Source: Paraburkholderia unamae (GTDB lineage Bacteria; Pseudomonadota; Gammaproteobacteria; Burkholderiales; Burkholderiaceae). From it: a DNA stretch of 64,000 bases. Within the stretch, counting starts at the first letter, position 1. The number at the start of each line of letters is the position of its first letter. The stretch covers positions 1-64,000 of the forward strand of contig NZ_QLSU01000026.1 in the NCBI RefSeq assembly GCF_003268775.1, written 5' to 3'. The notes beneath the pieces are model-generated. The model was not told the origin of the DNA. It was given only the letters and a program-made list of their open reading frames with translations, and made no database searches. Position numbers and translations under genes: made by a program. This document shows, in pieces, positions 36,478 through 45,769 of the stretch.

Positions 36478-37245
36478 TCAATTCGACTGCATGGATTGCA
36501 GCAGGCTGACGAGATTCTGCGGCACGACGCGAATCAGGCCGCCGCGCGGACTGTCGATATCGGCGATCAGCGAAAGCGAGAGCGAAATGGTAACGGGCAG
36601 CACGAAGATCAACACGCGCCGCCCGGCCTTGCCCCGCACGCCATACCCCTGCATCAGGTTGCTGAAGAAGGCGATGGCCATCATGAGGATCCAGGCGGAA
36701 ACGGGAATGCGGTTGAGCCACGCGGCTTGCGTATACCCCTGGGTGTTGATGACATCGTTCATGCCGGCCACCGAGAGCGCCGTGATCGGGGTGGGCCGGG
36801 CCTCGGCGGACTCGCGCACGGTCGCCCATAGCTGGGCTTGAACATCCGAGGTTTGGGTGTTGAGAACGTCAAGCTCATGCGCGTTGCGGGTCTTATAGAA
36901 CGCAATGCGCAACTGGGTGTATTGAGCCAGCAGGGCTTTCGCCCTGGCCGACTGCGGGGCGCCAAGCAGGTCGGCGCGCAAGTATTCGGTGCCGATGGCG
37001 TTGGCCTCTTCTTCCTCGTAATTCTTGCGCTGGTCGTAGCGGCTCACGGCCATCGAGAGCGTAAAGCCGATCAGGAGCGCGAGCAGCGTGAGTGTGGCGC
37101 CCTGAACCACGTTGTAGTTGTCGCGTGCGTCGTCCGTTAGCGGAACGGCGCGTTGCATGACGATGGCGCCAAGCGTGGCCGAAATGGAAAGAAGAACGAT
37201 CAGCGTAATGAAGAGATACGCGGGATGATGAACAAGCTGCGTCAT
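36478..37245 (-). CDS. DUF4239-family (bestrophin-like) membrane protein
   Basis: A 255-residue inner-membrane protein: two N-terminal helices (about 7-27 and 42-62: GATLTLLALLIGFTLSMAVS), a central soluble helical part beginning RYDQRKNYEEEEANAIGTEY, and two C-terminal helices (about 186-203 and 212-231). This is the layout of DUF4239 proteins, which are of unknown function and bestrophin-like. The ATG at 37245 has GGGAGC upstream. Confidence 0.78.
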   Translation of the reverse strand: MTQLVHHPAYLFITLIVLLSISATLGAIVMQRAVPLTDDARDNYNVVQGATLTLLALLIGFTLSMAVSRYDQRKNYEEEEANAIGTEYLRADLLGAPQSARAKALLAQYTQLRIAFYKTRNAHELDVLNTQTSDVQAQLWATVRESAEARPTPITALSVAGMNDVINTQGYTQAAWLNRIPVSAWILMMAIAFFSNLMQGYGVRGKAGRRVLIFVLPVTISLSLSLIADIDSPRGGLIRVVPQNLVSLLQSMQSN

Positions 37246-37541
37246 GACGGCTCCCATGAAGTGGGGCGTACCGGCGCCGGCGTTTATGCTCCTGCGAGAT
37301 ACGCACTCCAGATCGTGCTTCGAATCGATCCGCAAGCGAGACCCCAGGCGGACACGCTGCCACCGCCGATATGGCACAGGTTGCCGCGTCTCATCTCCAA
37401 CGACCCGCGGGTGCGCCGGGCCGAGCGGAAGGCGCGACCCGGCGTACCTCGACCTGAACCTGCGTTGCCCCATGCCGTGCACGTACAACGTACAACGCGG
37501 CTGGCGATGAAACGGTCCATGAGGCGGGCAGGCACCCTGCC

Positions 37542-38045
37542 TCAGTACGGCGCGTTCACGACCACGTATTGCGCGCCCTGGGGCTGATACCACGTGCTAC
37601 CGCATTGCTGATAGACCATGCCACCGTAGTTGACCGGCACGCAATTCGACGGCACGGAGTGCACGATCGACCCCACGACAGCCGAGGTCACGCCAACGGC
37701 AGCGGTAACCGCGGCCGCCGTTGCGACCGGATGGTAATCGTCGTCCCAACCGCCGCCATGCCGGTCGACGTTGGCGTTGACGTTCACATTGCGATTCACG
37801 TTGACGTTGTTCACGCTCGTGTTGCGCACGTTGCGCGTGCGTGCATCGGCGCGTGCGCTGTTCACCTGCGCGCCGCCGCCACGCGGGCCGCCACCGCCCC
37901 CGCGCGGACCGCCGCCGGCGTGTTGTGCGACGTGGCCGCCACCACGCCCCGCCGCGCTCACGGGTAGCGGTGCTGCGCCGGCGAGGCAGATGGCCAGAAG
38001 GGTAGGAATGAGTACGGTGCGATGCTGGTTGAATGCGGTTTTCAT
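37542..38045 (-). CDS. Secreted Gly/Asn-rich protein with a C-terminal Cys-pair domain
   Basis: A 167-residue exported protein. Signal peptide about residues 1-32, ending PLPVSA. A low-complexity Gly/Arg/Pro segment (about 33-60) and an Asn/Val-rich segment (VNNVNVNRNVNVNANVD) follow. Next is a hydrophobic helix (AVGVTSAVVGSIV) and a C-terminal motif NCVPVNYGGMVYQQCGSTWY, ending QYVVVNAPY. The end resembles the CGxxWYxP...YVVVxPP motif of DUF6515-type proteins. It begins four bases after the DUF2092 gene stop, so they form an operon. Function unknown. Confidence 0.7.
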   Translation of the reverse strand: MKTAFNQHRTVLIPTLLAICLAGAAPLPVSAAGRGGGHVAQHAGGGPRGGGGGPRGGGAQVNSARADARTRNVRNTSVNNVNVNRNVNVNANVDRHGGGWDDDYHPVATAAAVTAAVGVTSAVVGSIVHSVPSNCVPVNYGGMVYQQCGSTWYQPQGAQYVVVNAPY

Positions 38046-38049
38046 CGGC

Positions 38050-38826
38050 TTACCCCTTCTTCGCGGCGACAGGAACGAAATCGATCTTCTTCGCGCCCGA
38101 TGGCGGCTTGAAGGTGAATATCGTGTCCTTGAAGTCGGGGTGAAGGGTCCAGTCGATGACCGAGACCGATTGCGGGCGAGCGTCGTCGTCGCGGCGCGTA
38201 ATCACGATCTTGCGCGGCAGCGGCTGCTCTCCGGTCGTGATCCAGATCTGCCAGTCGACGTTCTTTTGCCGGAATGCGTAGTGGTCGCAGAGGTCGTATC
38301 CCACGTAGTCCTGACCGGCGAACATGGCGGACTCGAACTGATCGTTCGGCGCTTGCGGCGTACCCCAGACGAACAGATCGGCAAGCGGGACCTCCACGCC
38401 GTAGCGCTCGCTCAGTTTATCGATCAGCGCCTGGATGTTGCCGGTGAACGCCGCTGTCGCGTAGTACTTTTGCGCCGGCGTATAAAGCGTGACGTTCTTG
38501 CCGTCGAAGACGATCTCGCGATGGCTTCGCGCGCTCGTCATGATCGCGCGGATGCGGTTGGGCCGGTCGACGTCGAGCACGGCGGTTGCCGTGTGCTGGA
38601 GTTTCTGGCCGTCTTCGAGCACACGCTCGCCGGTTAGCTGGGTGGTGACGCTGAAGCGCTTGAGCGACTGGAGCGCGGTTCCCATTTTATGCAGCGCGTC
38701 GACGGCGGCCGGGTCGACGGCAACGGCTTCGCTGCTCGCCGCGGGTGCGGACGCGGTTTGCGCGCCGACATGCGGCGCGATCAATGTAGCTGCCAGCATG
38801 GCAATGCTTAAAGCCCTTTTCTTCAT
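38050..38826 (-). CDS. DUF2092-family periplasmic protein
   Basis: A 258-residue exported protein with a signal peptide (residues 1-22, LAATLIAPHVGA). The body matches DUF2092 proteins, LolA/LolB-like beta-sheet folds: DALHKMGTALQSLKRFSVTT, VFDGKNVTLYTPAQKYYA and WQIWITTGEQPLPRKIVITR. They are probably involved in lipoprotein or hydrophobic-ligand handling, but this is not established. ATG 38826 has GGGAGA upstream. First gene of a two-gene operon with the Gly/Asn-rich secreted protein. Confidence 0.78.
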   Translation of the reverse strand: MKKRALSIAMLAATLIAPHVGAQTASAPAASSEAVAVDPAAVDALHKMGTALQSLKRFSVTTQLTGERVLEDGQKLQHTATAVLDVDRPNRIRAIMTSARSHREIVFDGKNVTLYTPAQKYYATAAFTGNIQALIDKLSERYGVEVPLADLFVWGTPQAPNDQFESAMFAGQDYVGYDLCDHYAFRQKNVDWQIWITTGEQPLPRKIVITRRDDDARPQSVSVIDWTLHPDFKDTIFTFKPPSGAKKIDFVPVAAKKG

Positions 38827-38966
38827 CGTGTTCTCCCGGCGCGCGAGTGAGCCGTCGCATAACGTCGAAGTGTCGCGGCGCGCCCCAAGGGTTGCACGAA
38901 GGCATGGCGCGTACGCAGTGCCTAATGTAGTGGCCACCGTGACGAAAGAAAAGCGCTCTGCCCGAA

Positions 38967-39008
38967 ATTGCCCGAAAGGGCAGCGTCGTTGCCCAAAGTC
39001 CCTATGGT
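38967..39008 (+). repeat. Intergenic hairpin element, copy E
   Basis: ATTGCCC-N3-AGGGCA-N5-TTGCCC-N5-CCCTATGGT, oriented toward the receiver-domain gene that starts 88 bases downstream. Divergent from the DUF2092 gene. Confidence 0.75.
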
Positions 39009-39096
39009 TGCGCTGCGCATTCTGGACAACGATGCATCAATGACCCGCATCGCAAGGGTCACGTCAACACTCAGTCAAAGACCTTTTGGGTGGCGC

Positions 39097-39468
39097 ATGG
39101 ACGGAGAACCCCACCTGATCGTGATTCTCGAGGACGACAGTGGTCTGCGCAGCGCCATCGAGCGCCTGTTCCGCCTGTCCGGATTCAAAACGCGATCGTT
39201 TCGCAGTGCGGAGGAATCGGGTGCCGCCGACTGGGCGTCGTCGGCGCGCTGCCTGATCGTCGATGTGCAGCTTCCGGGCACTTCCGGTCCCGCATTTTAT
39301 GGAACGTTGCAGTTGCCACGGCCGCCGGCGGTGTTCATCACGGCGTATGACGAGCCCGCTACCCGGCGGGCCGTTGAGGGCTCCGGGGTACACGCGTTAT
39401 TGACCAAACCGTTTTTGGGCGCGGCGCTGCTCGGCGCGGTGAACGAGGCGATGCAACGCGGAGATTGA
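39097..39468 (+). CDS. Stand-alone response-regulator receiver domain
   Basis: A 123-residue CheY-like receiver of the FixJ/NtrC type: acidic pocket E12-D13, phosphoacceptor D56 in CLIVDVQLPG, T82 in FITAYDE and K104 in TKPF. There is no output domain, so it must act through a partner. No histidine kinase is adjacent. I start at MDGEPHLIV because the longer frame runs through repeat copy E. Confidence 0.85.
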   Translation: MDGEPHLIVILEDDSGLRSAIERLFRLSGFKTRSFRSAEESGAADWASSARCLIVDVQLPGTSGPAFYGTLQLPRPPAVFITAYDEPATRRAVEGSGVHALLTKPFLGAALLGAVNEAMQRGD

Positions 39469-39571
39469 AGTGCGGCCTTTGAACAACAGCCACGGCTCGC
39501 ACGTTCGAGCATGAGCCCGCCGCGCCGGAAGCCGGACTGGCGACACGGCGGTCGCCAGCGAACGCGTGGCG

Positions 39572-40984
39572 TCACACGCGGAAATCGGCCGCCATGTCCT
39601 CGTCGGTGCGCGCTTCCAGCTTGCCCGTGCGACACGCGCGTATGAACGTTTCATAATCTTTTTCGTTCTGCTCGGCATAGGCGAACGCATAGTCGACCAG
39701 CGCCTCGGCGAAGCGCTCGCCGTTGCCGAGATAGGCCGAAATTTCCACCGCCTTGCCACCGGCCTTCGCGTGCGCGCGGGCGAGCGCCCAGCCGCAGAAG
39801 CGCGCATAGCCCTGGAGCACCACGTTGCTCATGCGTTCCACTTCCGCCGAAACCTTCATGTCGCGCAACTGCCGGAAATAGAATTGGCGTTTGGCCGGAC
39901 CCGTGGTCCAGCCGAGAAAGGCGTCGCTCGCGGCCTGCAACAGGCGCTGGCCCGTCACCACGCGCTGCCCCTGATGCTCCGGCCCCGCGGCCTTGAAATA
40001 GCGCGCAATGACCGATTCACGCGCCTCCTTCACCTGGAGGAACAGCGGCTTGCCGTAGCCGTCCACCAACAGCAGCACGAGGCAGAAGGTGCCCACGCTG
40101 CCGACACCCACCACCTTGAAGGCGATGTCCTGCAACTGAAACTCGTTGATGAGCGCGCGCCGCTCGGAGGAGAGGGTGCCGAGGTAATCATCGAATGCCG
40201 CGGCGAGCTTGCCTTGCCAGGCCTCGGTATTGGCCCACGCTTCTTCTTTGCCGAGCAGCGTATTCGGACCGCCGGGATGAAACAGCGCGGGCGGGGCGTC
40301 CTGAATGGTCCAGCGACCGTTGGCCTCGACGGCCATTTTCGCGAGCATGCTTTCGTTCGTGCGGCCCGCCGCTTTCTCCTTCGTCTTGATGAGCAGGCGC
40401 TTGCCTTCTTCACTGGCGGCGGAGTCGATCATGCGTTCGAAGGTGACGATGTCGTGCCAAAGCTCCAGCGTGCTGCACCGCGAATACTCCTGCATGCGGT
40501 TGCGATATTCGAGTACGCACGTGGAGACCAGGTCGCCGATCGTGCCGCGCCCGACGCCCATGTGCTGCCCCGCAATGGCGAAGCTCGCTGCGAGCCGCTT
40601 GACGTCCCACTCCCATGGGCCGGTGGCGACTTCGTCGAAGTCGTTGAGATCGAAGACGAGCTGCCGCTCGGGCGTGGCGAAGCCGCCGAAATTCATCAGG
40701 TGAGCGTCGCCGCAGATCGGAAAGACAATGCCGGTGTTGACGGTTCCGGCCAGATCGTGAGCCTGGAGTATTGCGCTGCCGCGATAGAAGGTGAACGGCG
40801 AAACCGCCATGCGCCCGTAGCGAAGCGGAACCAGCGACTCGACACGGCCCGCGCTGTTTTGCTTGAGCAGCGCCACGGGGTCGCGCTCGGTGTCGCCGGT
40901 CTTCGCGTGCAGCGAGCGCTTTGCCTGCTCGCGTGCCTCGCGACCGATCGCCTGCCGGGTTTCCAGACTCTGGATTTCCGCCAT
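39572..40984 (-). CDS. DUF2252-family protein, kinase-like fold
   Basis: A 470-residue soluble protein of the DUF2252 family, related to aminoglycoside-phosphotransferase/kinase-like folds. Seen: LVPLRYGRMAVSPFTFYRGS, then VFPICGDAHLMNFGGFAT (the GDxHxxNFG motif like the APH catalytic loop) and VFDLNDFDEVATGPWEWDVK (a DFD-like metal motif). Substrate unknown. Single gene. Confidence 0.85.
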   Translation of the reverse strand: MAEIQSLETRQAIGREAREQAKRSLHAKTGDTERDPVALLKQNSAGRVESLVPLRYGRMAVSPFTFYRGSAILQAHDLAGTVNTGIVFPICGDAHLMNFGGFATPERQLVFDLNDFDEVATGPWEWDVKRLAASFAIAGQHMGVGRGTIGDLVSTCVLEYRNRMQEYSRCSTLELWHDIVTFERMIDSAASEEGKRLLIKTKEKAAGRTNESMLAKMAVEANGRWTIQDAPPALFHPGGPNTLLGKEEAWANTEAWQGKLAAAFDDYLGTLSSERRALINEFQLQDIAFKVVGVGSVGTFCLVLLLVDGYGKPLFLQVKEARESVIARYFKAAGPEHQGQRVVTGQRLLQAASDAFLGWTTGPAKRQFYFRQLRDMKVSAEVERMSNVVLQGYARFCGWALARAHAKAGGKAVEISAYLGNGERFAEALVDYAFAYAEQNEKDYETFIRACRTGKLEARTDEDMAADFRV

Positions 40985-41141
40985 TTGCGCACCTCACGGT
41001 TTGTTATCCGAAACGTTATCGCGCAGCCCGCAGAAGCTGCGGCTCGCTGCGAAGGCGGCTCCCGGAAGCTGGAGTCGGCGAAATTCAGTCTAGCATCGAA
41101 TCGTTCGGAGGCGCGCTCAGAATAGCCCGCGCGTGCGCCCC

Positions 41142-41843
41142 TCAGCGCACGGCGTCCGCTGCGGCTTCTGCTGTGGGACCAACGACATAGAGCGCGACCA
41201 TCTGCGTGAGCGCGTCGGTCATGGCTGTGTCGGCGAGATGCAAGGGTCCGGGGTCATTCAGCGCCGCGTTCACCATCGTCGCGATGGCCATCTGGAAGCC
41301 GATTCTCAGCTTCGCGGGCACCTCCGTGTCGCGCCGCAGCTCGGGTAGACGCGTGAGGCGTGTCGCGACCTCGTCGACGAATCCGCGCCCATATTCCTTG
41401 AAGGGTTGCCACCCGTCCGTCGTATGGTCGCGGCGCTGAAGCGATGCGCGGATCACGCCGCGGTGCGTGAGGTGCCAGACACGCACGGCGTCGATCACGA
41501 GGCGCAGGTAGTCGGCCGCCTTCAACGGGCTGCTGTCGTGACGGTCCATTTCGGTGGTGATCGTTTGCAGCGCGCGCGCCGCGTCGTCGAGCGCGAGCCG
41601 ATGCAGCGCAAGAAAGAACGCGTCCTTGCTTTCGAAGCGGCGATAGAAGGCGCCCTTCGTGAGGTTGGCCTGGCTGCAAAGATCGTTGATGCTGAGCGCC
41701 TCGTAGCTGATTTCGGCGAGCAGCGCGCGGCCCGCCTCCAGCAAGGCGTCGGCGGAACGCTGGCCGCTGCGGTAGCGCGGCGCGACGAAGCCGTCGCCGC
41801 TTTCCAGCGACTCCGACAATGGCTTTTCAACGTGACGTGGCAT
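41142..41843 (-). CDS. TetR-family transcriptional regulator of the dioxygenase locus
   Basis: A 233-residue TetR-family protein. HTH: ADALLEAGRALLAEISYEAL, then SINDLCSQANLTKGAFYRRF (about 31-70). The C-terminal ligand domain resembles the TetR_C group with the segment RVWHLTHRGVIRASLQRR. Start at 41843 (MPRHVEKP) rather than the long upstream extension, which would cross both operators. Divergent from the TauD-like gene. Confidence 0.88.
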   Translation of the reverse strand: MPRHVEKPLSESLESGDGFVAPRYRSGQRSADALLEAGRALLAEISYEALSINDLCSQANLTKGAFYRRFESKDAFFLALHRLALDDAARALQTITTEMDRHDSSPLKAADYLRLVIDAVRVWHLTHRGVIRASLQRRDHTTDGWQPFKEYGRGFVDEVATRLTRLPELRRDTEVPAKLRIGFQMAIATMVNAALNDPGPLHLADTAMTDALTQMVALYVVGPTAEAAADAVR

Positions 41844-41857
41844 GGGAAAACCCTCGG

Positions 41858-41886
41858 TTGACCGGCCAAATGATACCCAATAGTAT
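41858..41886 (+). promoter_or_regulatory. Sigma-70 promoter of the dioxygenase operon
   Basis: TTGACC (41858-41863) and TAGTAT (41881-41886) are separated by exactly 17 bases. The -10 box lies inside the first GATAC-N6-GTATC operator, so TetR binding would occlude it. Confidence 0.62.
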
Positions 41887-41887
41887 C
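41872..41887. promoter_or_regulatory. TetR-type operator copy 1 (GATAC-N6-GTATC)
   Basis: Inverted repeat GATAC-CCAATA-GTATC covering the -10 region of the promoter above. Confidence 0.68.
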
Positions 41888-41896
41888 TCTTAAAAC

Positions 41897-41912
41897 GATA
41901 CCCGTCAGTATC
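41897..41912. promoter_or_regulatory. TetR-type operator copy 2 (GATAC-N6-GTATC)
   Basis: Second copy GATAC-CCGTCA-GTATC, 25 bases after the first, immediately downstream of the promoter. Confidence 0.68.
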
Positions 41913-41950
41913 TTTTGTCGATCGGGTTCGAATCACTCATGGAGAGAGTC

Positions 41951-42850
41951 ATGCAAGCCATTACCGAAAGTCCTTCGCAGGCGGGTTCGGCGGCCATCGA
42001 GGCATCGTTCAGCATCGAGCCGATGTCGCCGACCATTGGCGCCGAAATCGGCGATATCGACCTCACGCGGCCGCTCGACGACGGCCAGTACGGCGCGCTG
42101 CGGGCCGCGCTGCTCAAGCACAAGCTGCTCGTGTTCCGCGACCAGGACATCAGCGCGGCGCAGCAGGTCGCGCTTGCGCGGCGCTTCGGCGAACTGGAAG
42201 TGCATCCGGTCTTTCCGCATCATCCCGAGCATCCCGAACTCGTGATGCTGGGCGGCGACAGCAAGATTCCGGGCCGCGAGAACGTCTATCACTCGGACGT
42301 CAGCTGGCGCGCCCGGCCTTCGATGGGCTCGATGCTGCGCTGTATCGAGTGCCCGAAAGTGGGCGGCGACACCATCTGGGTCAACATGGCCGAGGCGTAT
42401 GCGCGGCTGCCCGAGGCCACTCGCACTGCGCTGGATGGCCTCATTGCCGTGCACGACCTGCTGCCCGCGTTCGGCACGCGCATGACGCCTGAGGAGCGCG
42501 AAGCGCGCCGCGCCGCCTTTCCGCCCGCGATGCATCCGGTCGTGCGCACGCACCCGGAAACGGGCGAGCGCGTGCTGTATGTGAACGAGGCATTCACGAC
42601 CCATCTGGCGAACTACATCGAGAAGCACGAAGTGCGCTTCGGCTTCGACTTCCGCCTTGCGGAAATGGACCTGCTGCAATACCTGTACCGTCAGGCCGCC
42701 GCGCCCGAATATCAGGTGCGGCTGAAGTGGCGGCCCAACACGATCGCGTTCTGGGACAACCGTTCTACGCAGCACTACGCTATTCAGGACTACTTCCCGG
42801 CTCGCCGTAGCATGCTGCGCGCGACGATTATTGGCGACGTGCCGGTTTGA
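41951..42850 (+). CDS. TauD/TfdA-family 2-oxoglutarate-dependent dioxygenase
   Basis: A 299-residue Fe(II)/2-oxoglutarate oxygenase. Facial triad H114-x-D116 in YHSDVSW and distal H275 in STQHYAIQDY, followed by an arginine-rich 2OG-binding segment (ARRSMLRATI). The N-terminal domain has IGAEIGDIDLTRPLDD. Substrates of the family include taurine, alkylsulfates and aryloxyalkanoates; this one is not assignable. ATG 41951 is preceded by GGAGAGAG. First of a cluster with aldehyde dehydrogenase, MFS transporter and porin, so the product may be an aldehyde released by oxidative cleavage of a small ether, sulfonate or amine. Confidence 0.85.
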   Translation: MQAITESPSQAGSAAIEASFSIEPMSPTIGAEIGDIDLTRPLDDGQYGALRAALLKHKLLVFRDQDISAAQQVALARRFGELEVHPVFPHHPEHPELVMLGGDSKIPGRENVYHSDVSWRARPSMGSMLRCIECPKVGGDTIWVNMAEAYARLPEATRTALDGLIAVHDLLPAFGTRMTPEEREARRAAFPPAMHPVVRTHPETGERVLYVNEAFTTHLANYIEKHEVRFGFDFRLAEMDLLQYLYRQAAAPEYQVRLKWRPNTIAFWDNRSTQHYAIQDYFPARRSMLRATIIGDVPV

Positions 42851-42881
42851 GCGCGACACGGTGGAAAGCTTGGGAGACCCA

Positions 42882-44315
42882 ATGAAGCTGATCGATCAGG
42901 AATGGCGCACGCCAAAAGGTGCGGAAGATCCCGTTGCCGCGCGCTTTGCGACGCTGCGCGCGGCATTTTCCGCGGCGCCGTATCCGGACTACACGCAACG
43001 GCGCGCCACGCTGCGGCGCTTGCGTGACGCGCTGCGCCGCCATGCCGCCGACTGCGCAGCGGCCGCCGCCGCGGACTTCGGTGTGCGCGCAACCGACGAA
43101 TCGATGCTCGTCGACCTGCTGCCCTCGCTGCTGCACATCGACCATCTGTTGCGGCATTTGCGGCGCTGGATGCGGCCGTCGCGGCGCTCGCCGGAACTGC
43201 TGTTCAGCACCAATCGCGCGACGGTGCAGTACCAGCCTAAGGGTGTGGTCGGGATTGTCGTGCCATGGAACTTTCCGTTCTATCTCGCGCTCGGGCCGCT
43301 CGCAACCGCACTCGCCGCGGGCAATCGCTGCCTGATCAAGACATCGGAATATGCTCCCGCGTCGTCGCGCGCGTTGCGTGCGCTGCTTGCGGACGCGCTC
43401 GGCACGGATGAGGTCGATGTCGTCGAGGGCGACGCACAGTGCGCGAAGCGTTTTTGCGCGCTGCCATTCGATCATCTCGTGTTTACCGGGTCGCCGGCGG
43501 TGGGGCGCGAAGTGATGCGCGCCGCCGCCGACAACCTCACGCCCGTCACGCTGGAGCTGGGCGGCAAGTCGCCGGCGCTCGTCTCGCGTTCGGCCGATCT
43601 CACGCGCGCTGCGCGGCGCATCGTGCACGGCAAGACGGTGAATGCCGGCCAGATTTGCGTGGCGCCCGACTATGCACTGGTGCCGGCTGAATCGGTCGAA
43701 GCATTTACGGCAGCGGCAGCGCGTGCCTTCGAAGGATGGGTTGGCGACGGCGCGCACTACACCTCGATGATCGACGCGCGCGCGCACCGCCGCATGCACG
43801 ATCTCGTCGAAGACGCGCGTGCGCTCGGCGCGAAGGTGACCGTGTGCGGGTCGTACGGCAGGGAAGGGCGCCAGGTGCCGCTGCATATCATCACGCACGT
43901 GCGGCCGCAAATGCGCATTGCCCGCGAGGAGATTTTCGGGCCGCTGCTGCCCGTGATCGATTACGTGACATTCGACGATGCGCTCGACTACGTGCGCGGC
44001 GGCGAACGCCCGCTCGCGCTGTACTGGTTCGGCACCGATGCGAGCGAAAGCGCGCGCGTGATGCGCGAAACGCACTCCGGCGGCGTGACGCTCAACGACT
44101 GGGGCTGGCACGCGATGAATCACGCGCTGCCCTTTGGCGGCACGGGCATGTCGGGCATCGGCAACTACCACGGCGAGGAGGGCTTTCGCGAGCTTTCGCA
44201 TGCCAAGGCGGTGTTCGCCGAGCATCGCTGGTTTCCGGTCGAACTGTTCCACCCGCCCTATGGTCGCGCGGTCCAGCGCGCGGTCTTGCGCTGGTATTTC
44301 GGCAAACGCGCCTGA
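42882..44315 (+). CDS. Aldehyde dehydrogenase, coniferyl-aldehyde-dehydrogenase type
   Basis: A 477-residue NAD(P)-dependent ALDH of the short CalB/ALDH3-like branch. It has catalytic E225 in LELGGKSP, catalytic C259 in NAGQICVAPDY, the cofactor motif IVVPWNFPFYLALGPLATAL and the C-terminal PFGGTGMSGIGNYHG. Length matches the family (about 475). Good ribosome binding site GGGAGA. Thirty-one bases after the dioxygenase stop, so it should oxidise the aldehyde that the dioxygenase produces. Confidence 0.88.
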   Translation: MKLIDQEWRTPKGAEDPVAARFATLRAAFSAAPYPDYTQRRATLRRLRDALRRHAADCAAAAAADFGVRATDESMLVDLLPSLLHIDHLLRHLRRWMRPSRRSPELLFSTNRATVQYQPKGVVGIVVPWNFPFYLALGPLATALAAGNRCLIKTSEYAPASSRALRALLADALGTDEVDVVEGDAQCAKRFCALPFDHLVFTGSPAVGREVMRAAADNLTPVTLELGGKSPALVSRSADLTRAARRIVHGKTVNAGQICVAPDYALVPAESVEAFTAAAARAFEGWVGDGAHYTSMIDARAHRRMHDLVEDARALGAKVTVCGSYGREGRQVPLHIITHVRPQMRIAREEIFGPLLPVIDYVTFDDALDYVRGGERPLALYWFGTDASESARVMRETHSGGVTLNDWGWHAMNHALPFGGTGMSGIGNYHGEEGFRELSHAKAVFAEHRWFPVELFHPPYGRAVQRAVLRWYFGKRA

Positions 44316-44387
44316 ACCGCGCCGCTCTCGCCACGCACGCTGCCGTTCCCGGCAGCATCGCGCGTCTCACTTCGGGAAAACACAAGC

Positions 44388-45674
44388 ATGCAACCCACGT
44401 ATCAACCCGCACGCGCCTGGTTCATGGCGGCGATGCTGTTTCTGCTCGTCGCGATCAATTTCATCGACAAGGTGGTGCTCGGTCTCGTCGCGACGCCGCT
44501 CATGGCGGAACTCGGCCTCTCGCCGGCGCAATATGGCCTGCTTGCCGGCAGCTTCTTCTTCCTGTTCGCCGTGACTGGCGTGGCGGGCGGCTTCCTCTCG
44601 AACCGCTGGCCCACGCGCTGGCTGCTCCTCGCCATGGCGCTGCTGTGGGCCGTCGTGCAACTGCCGATTGCGTACGGCTCGTCGCTGGCCACGTTGATCG
44701 CCTGCCGGGTGCTGCTGGGCGCGGGCGAAGGGCCGGCGCAGCCCGTTGCGATTCACGCTTGCTACAAGTGGTTCCCGGATGAGCGACGCAATCTGCCGGT
44801 ATCGGTGTTCCAGCAGGGCGCCGTGCTCGGCATGGTCGTGGCGGGCATTGCCGTACCCTGGATCGACGTGCGATGGGGCTGGCGCACCAACTTCGTCGTG
44901 CTGGCCGTGCTCGGGTTTGCCTGGGCGATCCTGTGGCTGGTCGTCGGACGGGAAGGGCCGCTCGATGCGCACACAACCAATGCTACGGACAGCAAGGGCA
45001 CGGAGGGCAATGCGCCACGTATCAGCTATCGCGCGCTGCTGGCCGACCGCACCGTGGCCTGCATCATTGCCTTGCATTTTGCCGCTTTCCTGACACTCGC
45101 GCTCGTGCTCACGTGGTTGCCTGCGTATCTGAATCAGGGGCTCGGGTATGCGCCACAGCGCGCGGGCCAGGTGTTCGCCGCCGTGCTGGTCGCGAGCGCG
45201 CCCGTGGGTCTCGTGCTCTCCGCGTGGTCGCAACGCATGATGACGCGCGGCGTGCCGTCCCGCATTGCCCGCGGCGCTTTCGTATGCGCTTGCCTCGCCG
45301 TTGGCGGCGTGCTGCTCGTCGTGACGGCGGTCTGCGATTTCGGGCCACTCGCGAAGGTCGTGCTGATCGCGCTTGCCATCGCCACCACGCCGATCATCTA
45401 TTCGCTCGGCCCCGCCATGGTCGCGCAAATCGCGCCCCCCGCACAACGCGGCGCCGCGCTCGCGATCGAATATTCGGTGGCGTGGATCGCGGGCATCGTC
45501 GCGCCGCCCGTCGTGGGCTGGCTCATTCGCGGCGCGCACGACAACGTGGCGGTGGGCTTCGAGCAGGGCCTCCTGCTCACCGGGGCGCTGCTCGTAGTGC
45601 TCGCACTCGGTGGTTTCGTTGTGCTCAACCCCGAGCGCTCGCTGGAGCGATTGACGCGCCGCATGACTGCCTGA
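44388..45674 (+). CDS. MFS transporter, anion:cation symporter-like
   Basis: A 428-residue major-facilitator protein with 12 predicted helices. It shows the cytoplasmic-loop region between helices 2 and 3 and RVLLGAGEGPAQPVAIHACY, typical of the ACS-type organic-anion symporters. Helix-7/8 loop around LTWLPAYLNQGLGYAPQRAG. It is 72 bases after the aldehyde dehydrogenase and probably imports the substrate of the locus, a small carboxylate or similar. Confidence 0.86.
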   Translation: MQPTYQPARAWFMAAMLFLLVAINFIDKVVLGLVATPLMAELGLSPAQYGLLAGSFFFLFAVTGVAGGFLSNRWPTRWLLLAMALLWAVVQLPIAYGSSLATLIACRVLLGAGEGPAQPVAIHACYKWFPDERRNLPVSVFQQGAVLGMVVAGIAVPWIDVRWGWRTNFVVLAVLGFAWAILWLVVGREGPLDAHTTNATDSKGTEGNAPRISYRALLADRTVACIIALHFAAFLTLALVLTWLPAYLNQGLGYAPQRAGQVFAAVLVASAPVGLVLSAWSQRMMTRGVPSRIARGAFVCACLAVGGVLLVVTAVCDFGPLAKVVLIALAIATTPIIYSLGPAMVAQIAPPAQRGAALAIEYSVAWIAGIVAPPVVGWLIRGAHDNVAVGFEQGLLLTGALLVVLALGGFVVLNPERSLERLTRRMTA

Positions 45675-45769
45675 TACGGCGGCTTCACGCCGCTTCCTCC
45701 GCCGTGTGTGCCATACACGCAGAATTAATAAGTCATACAGAATATTCAATAATCATGAAAGGAGACTAG

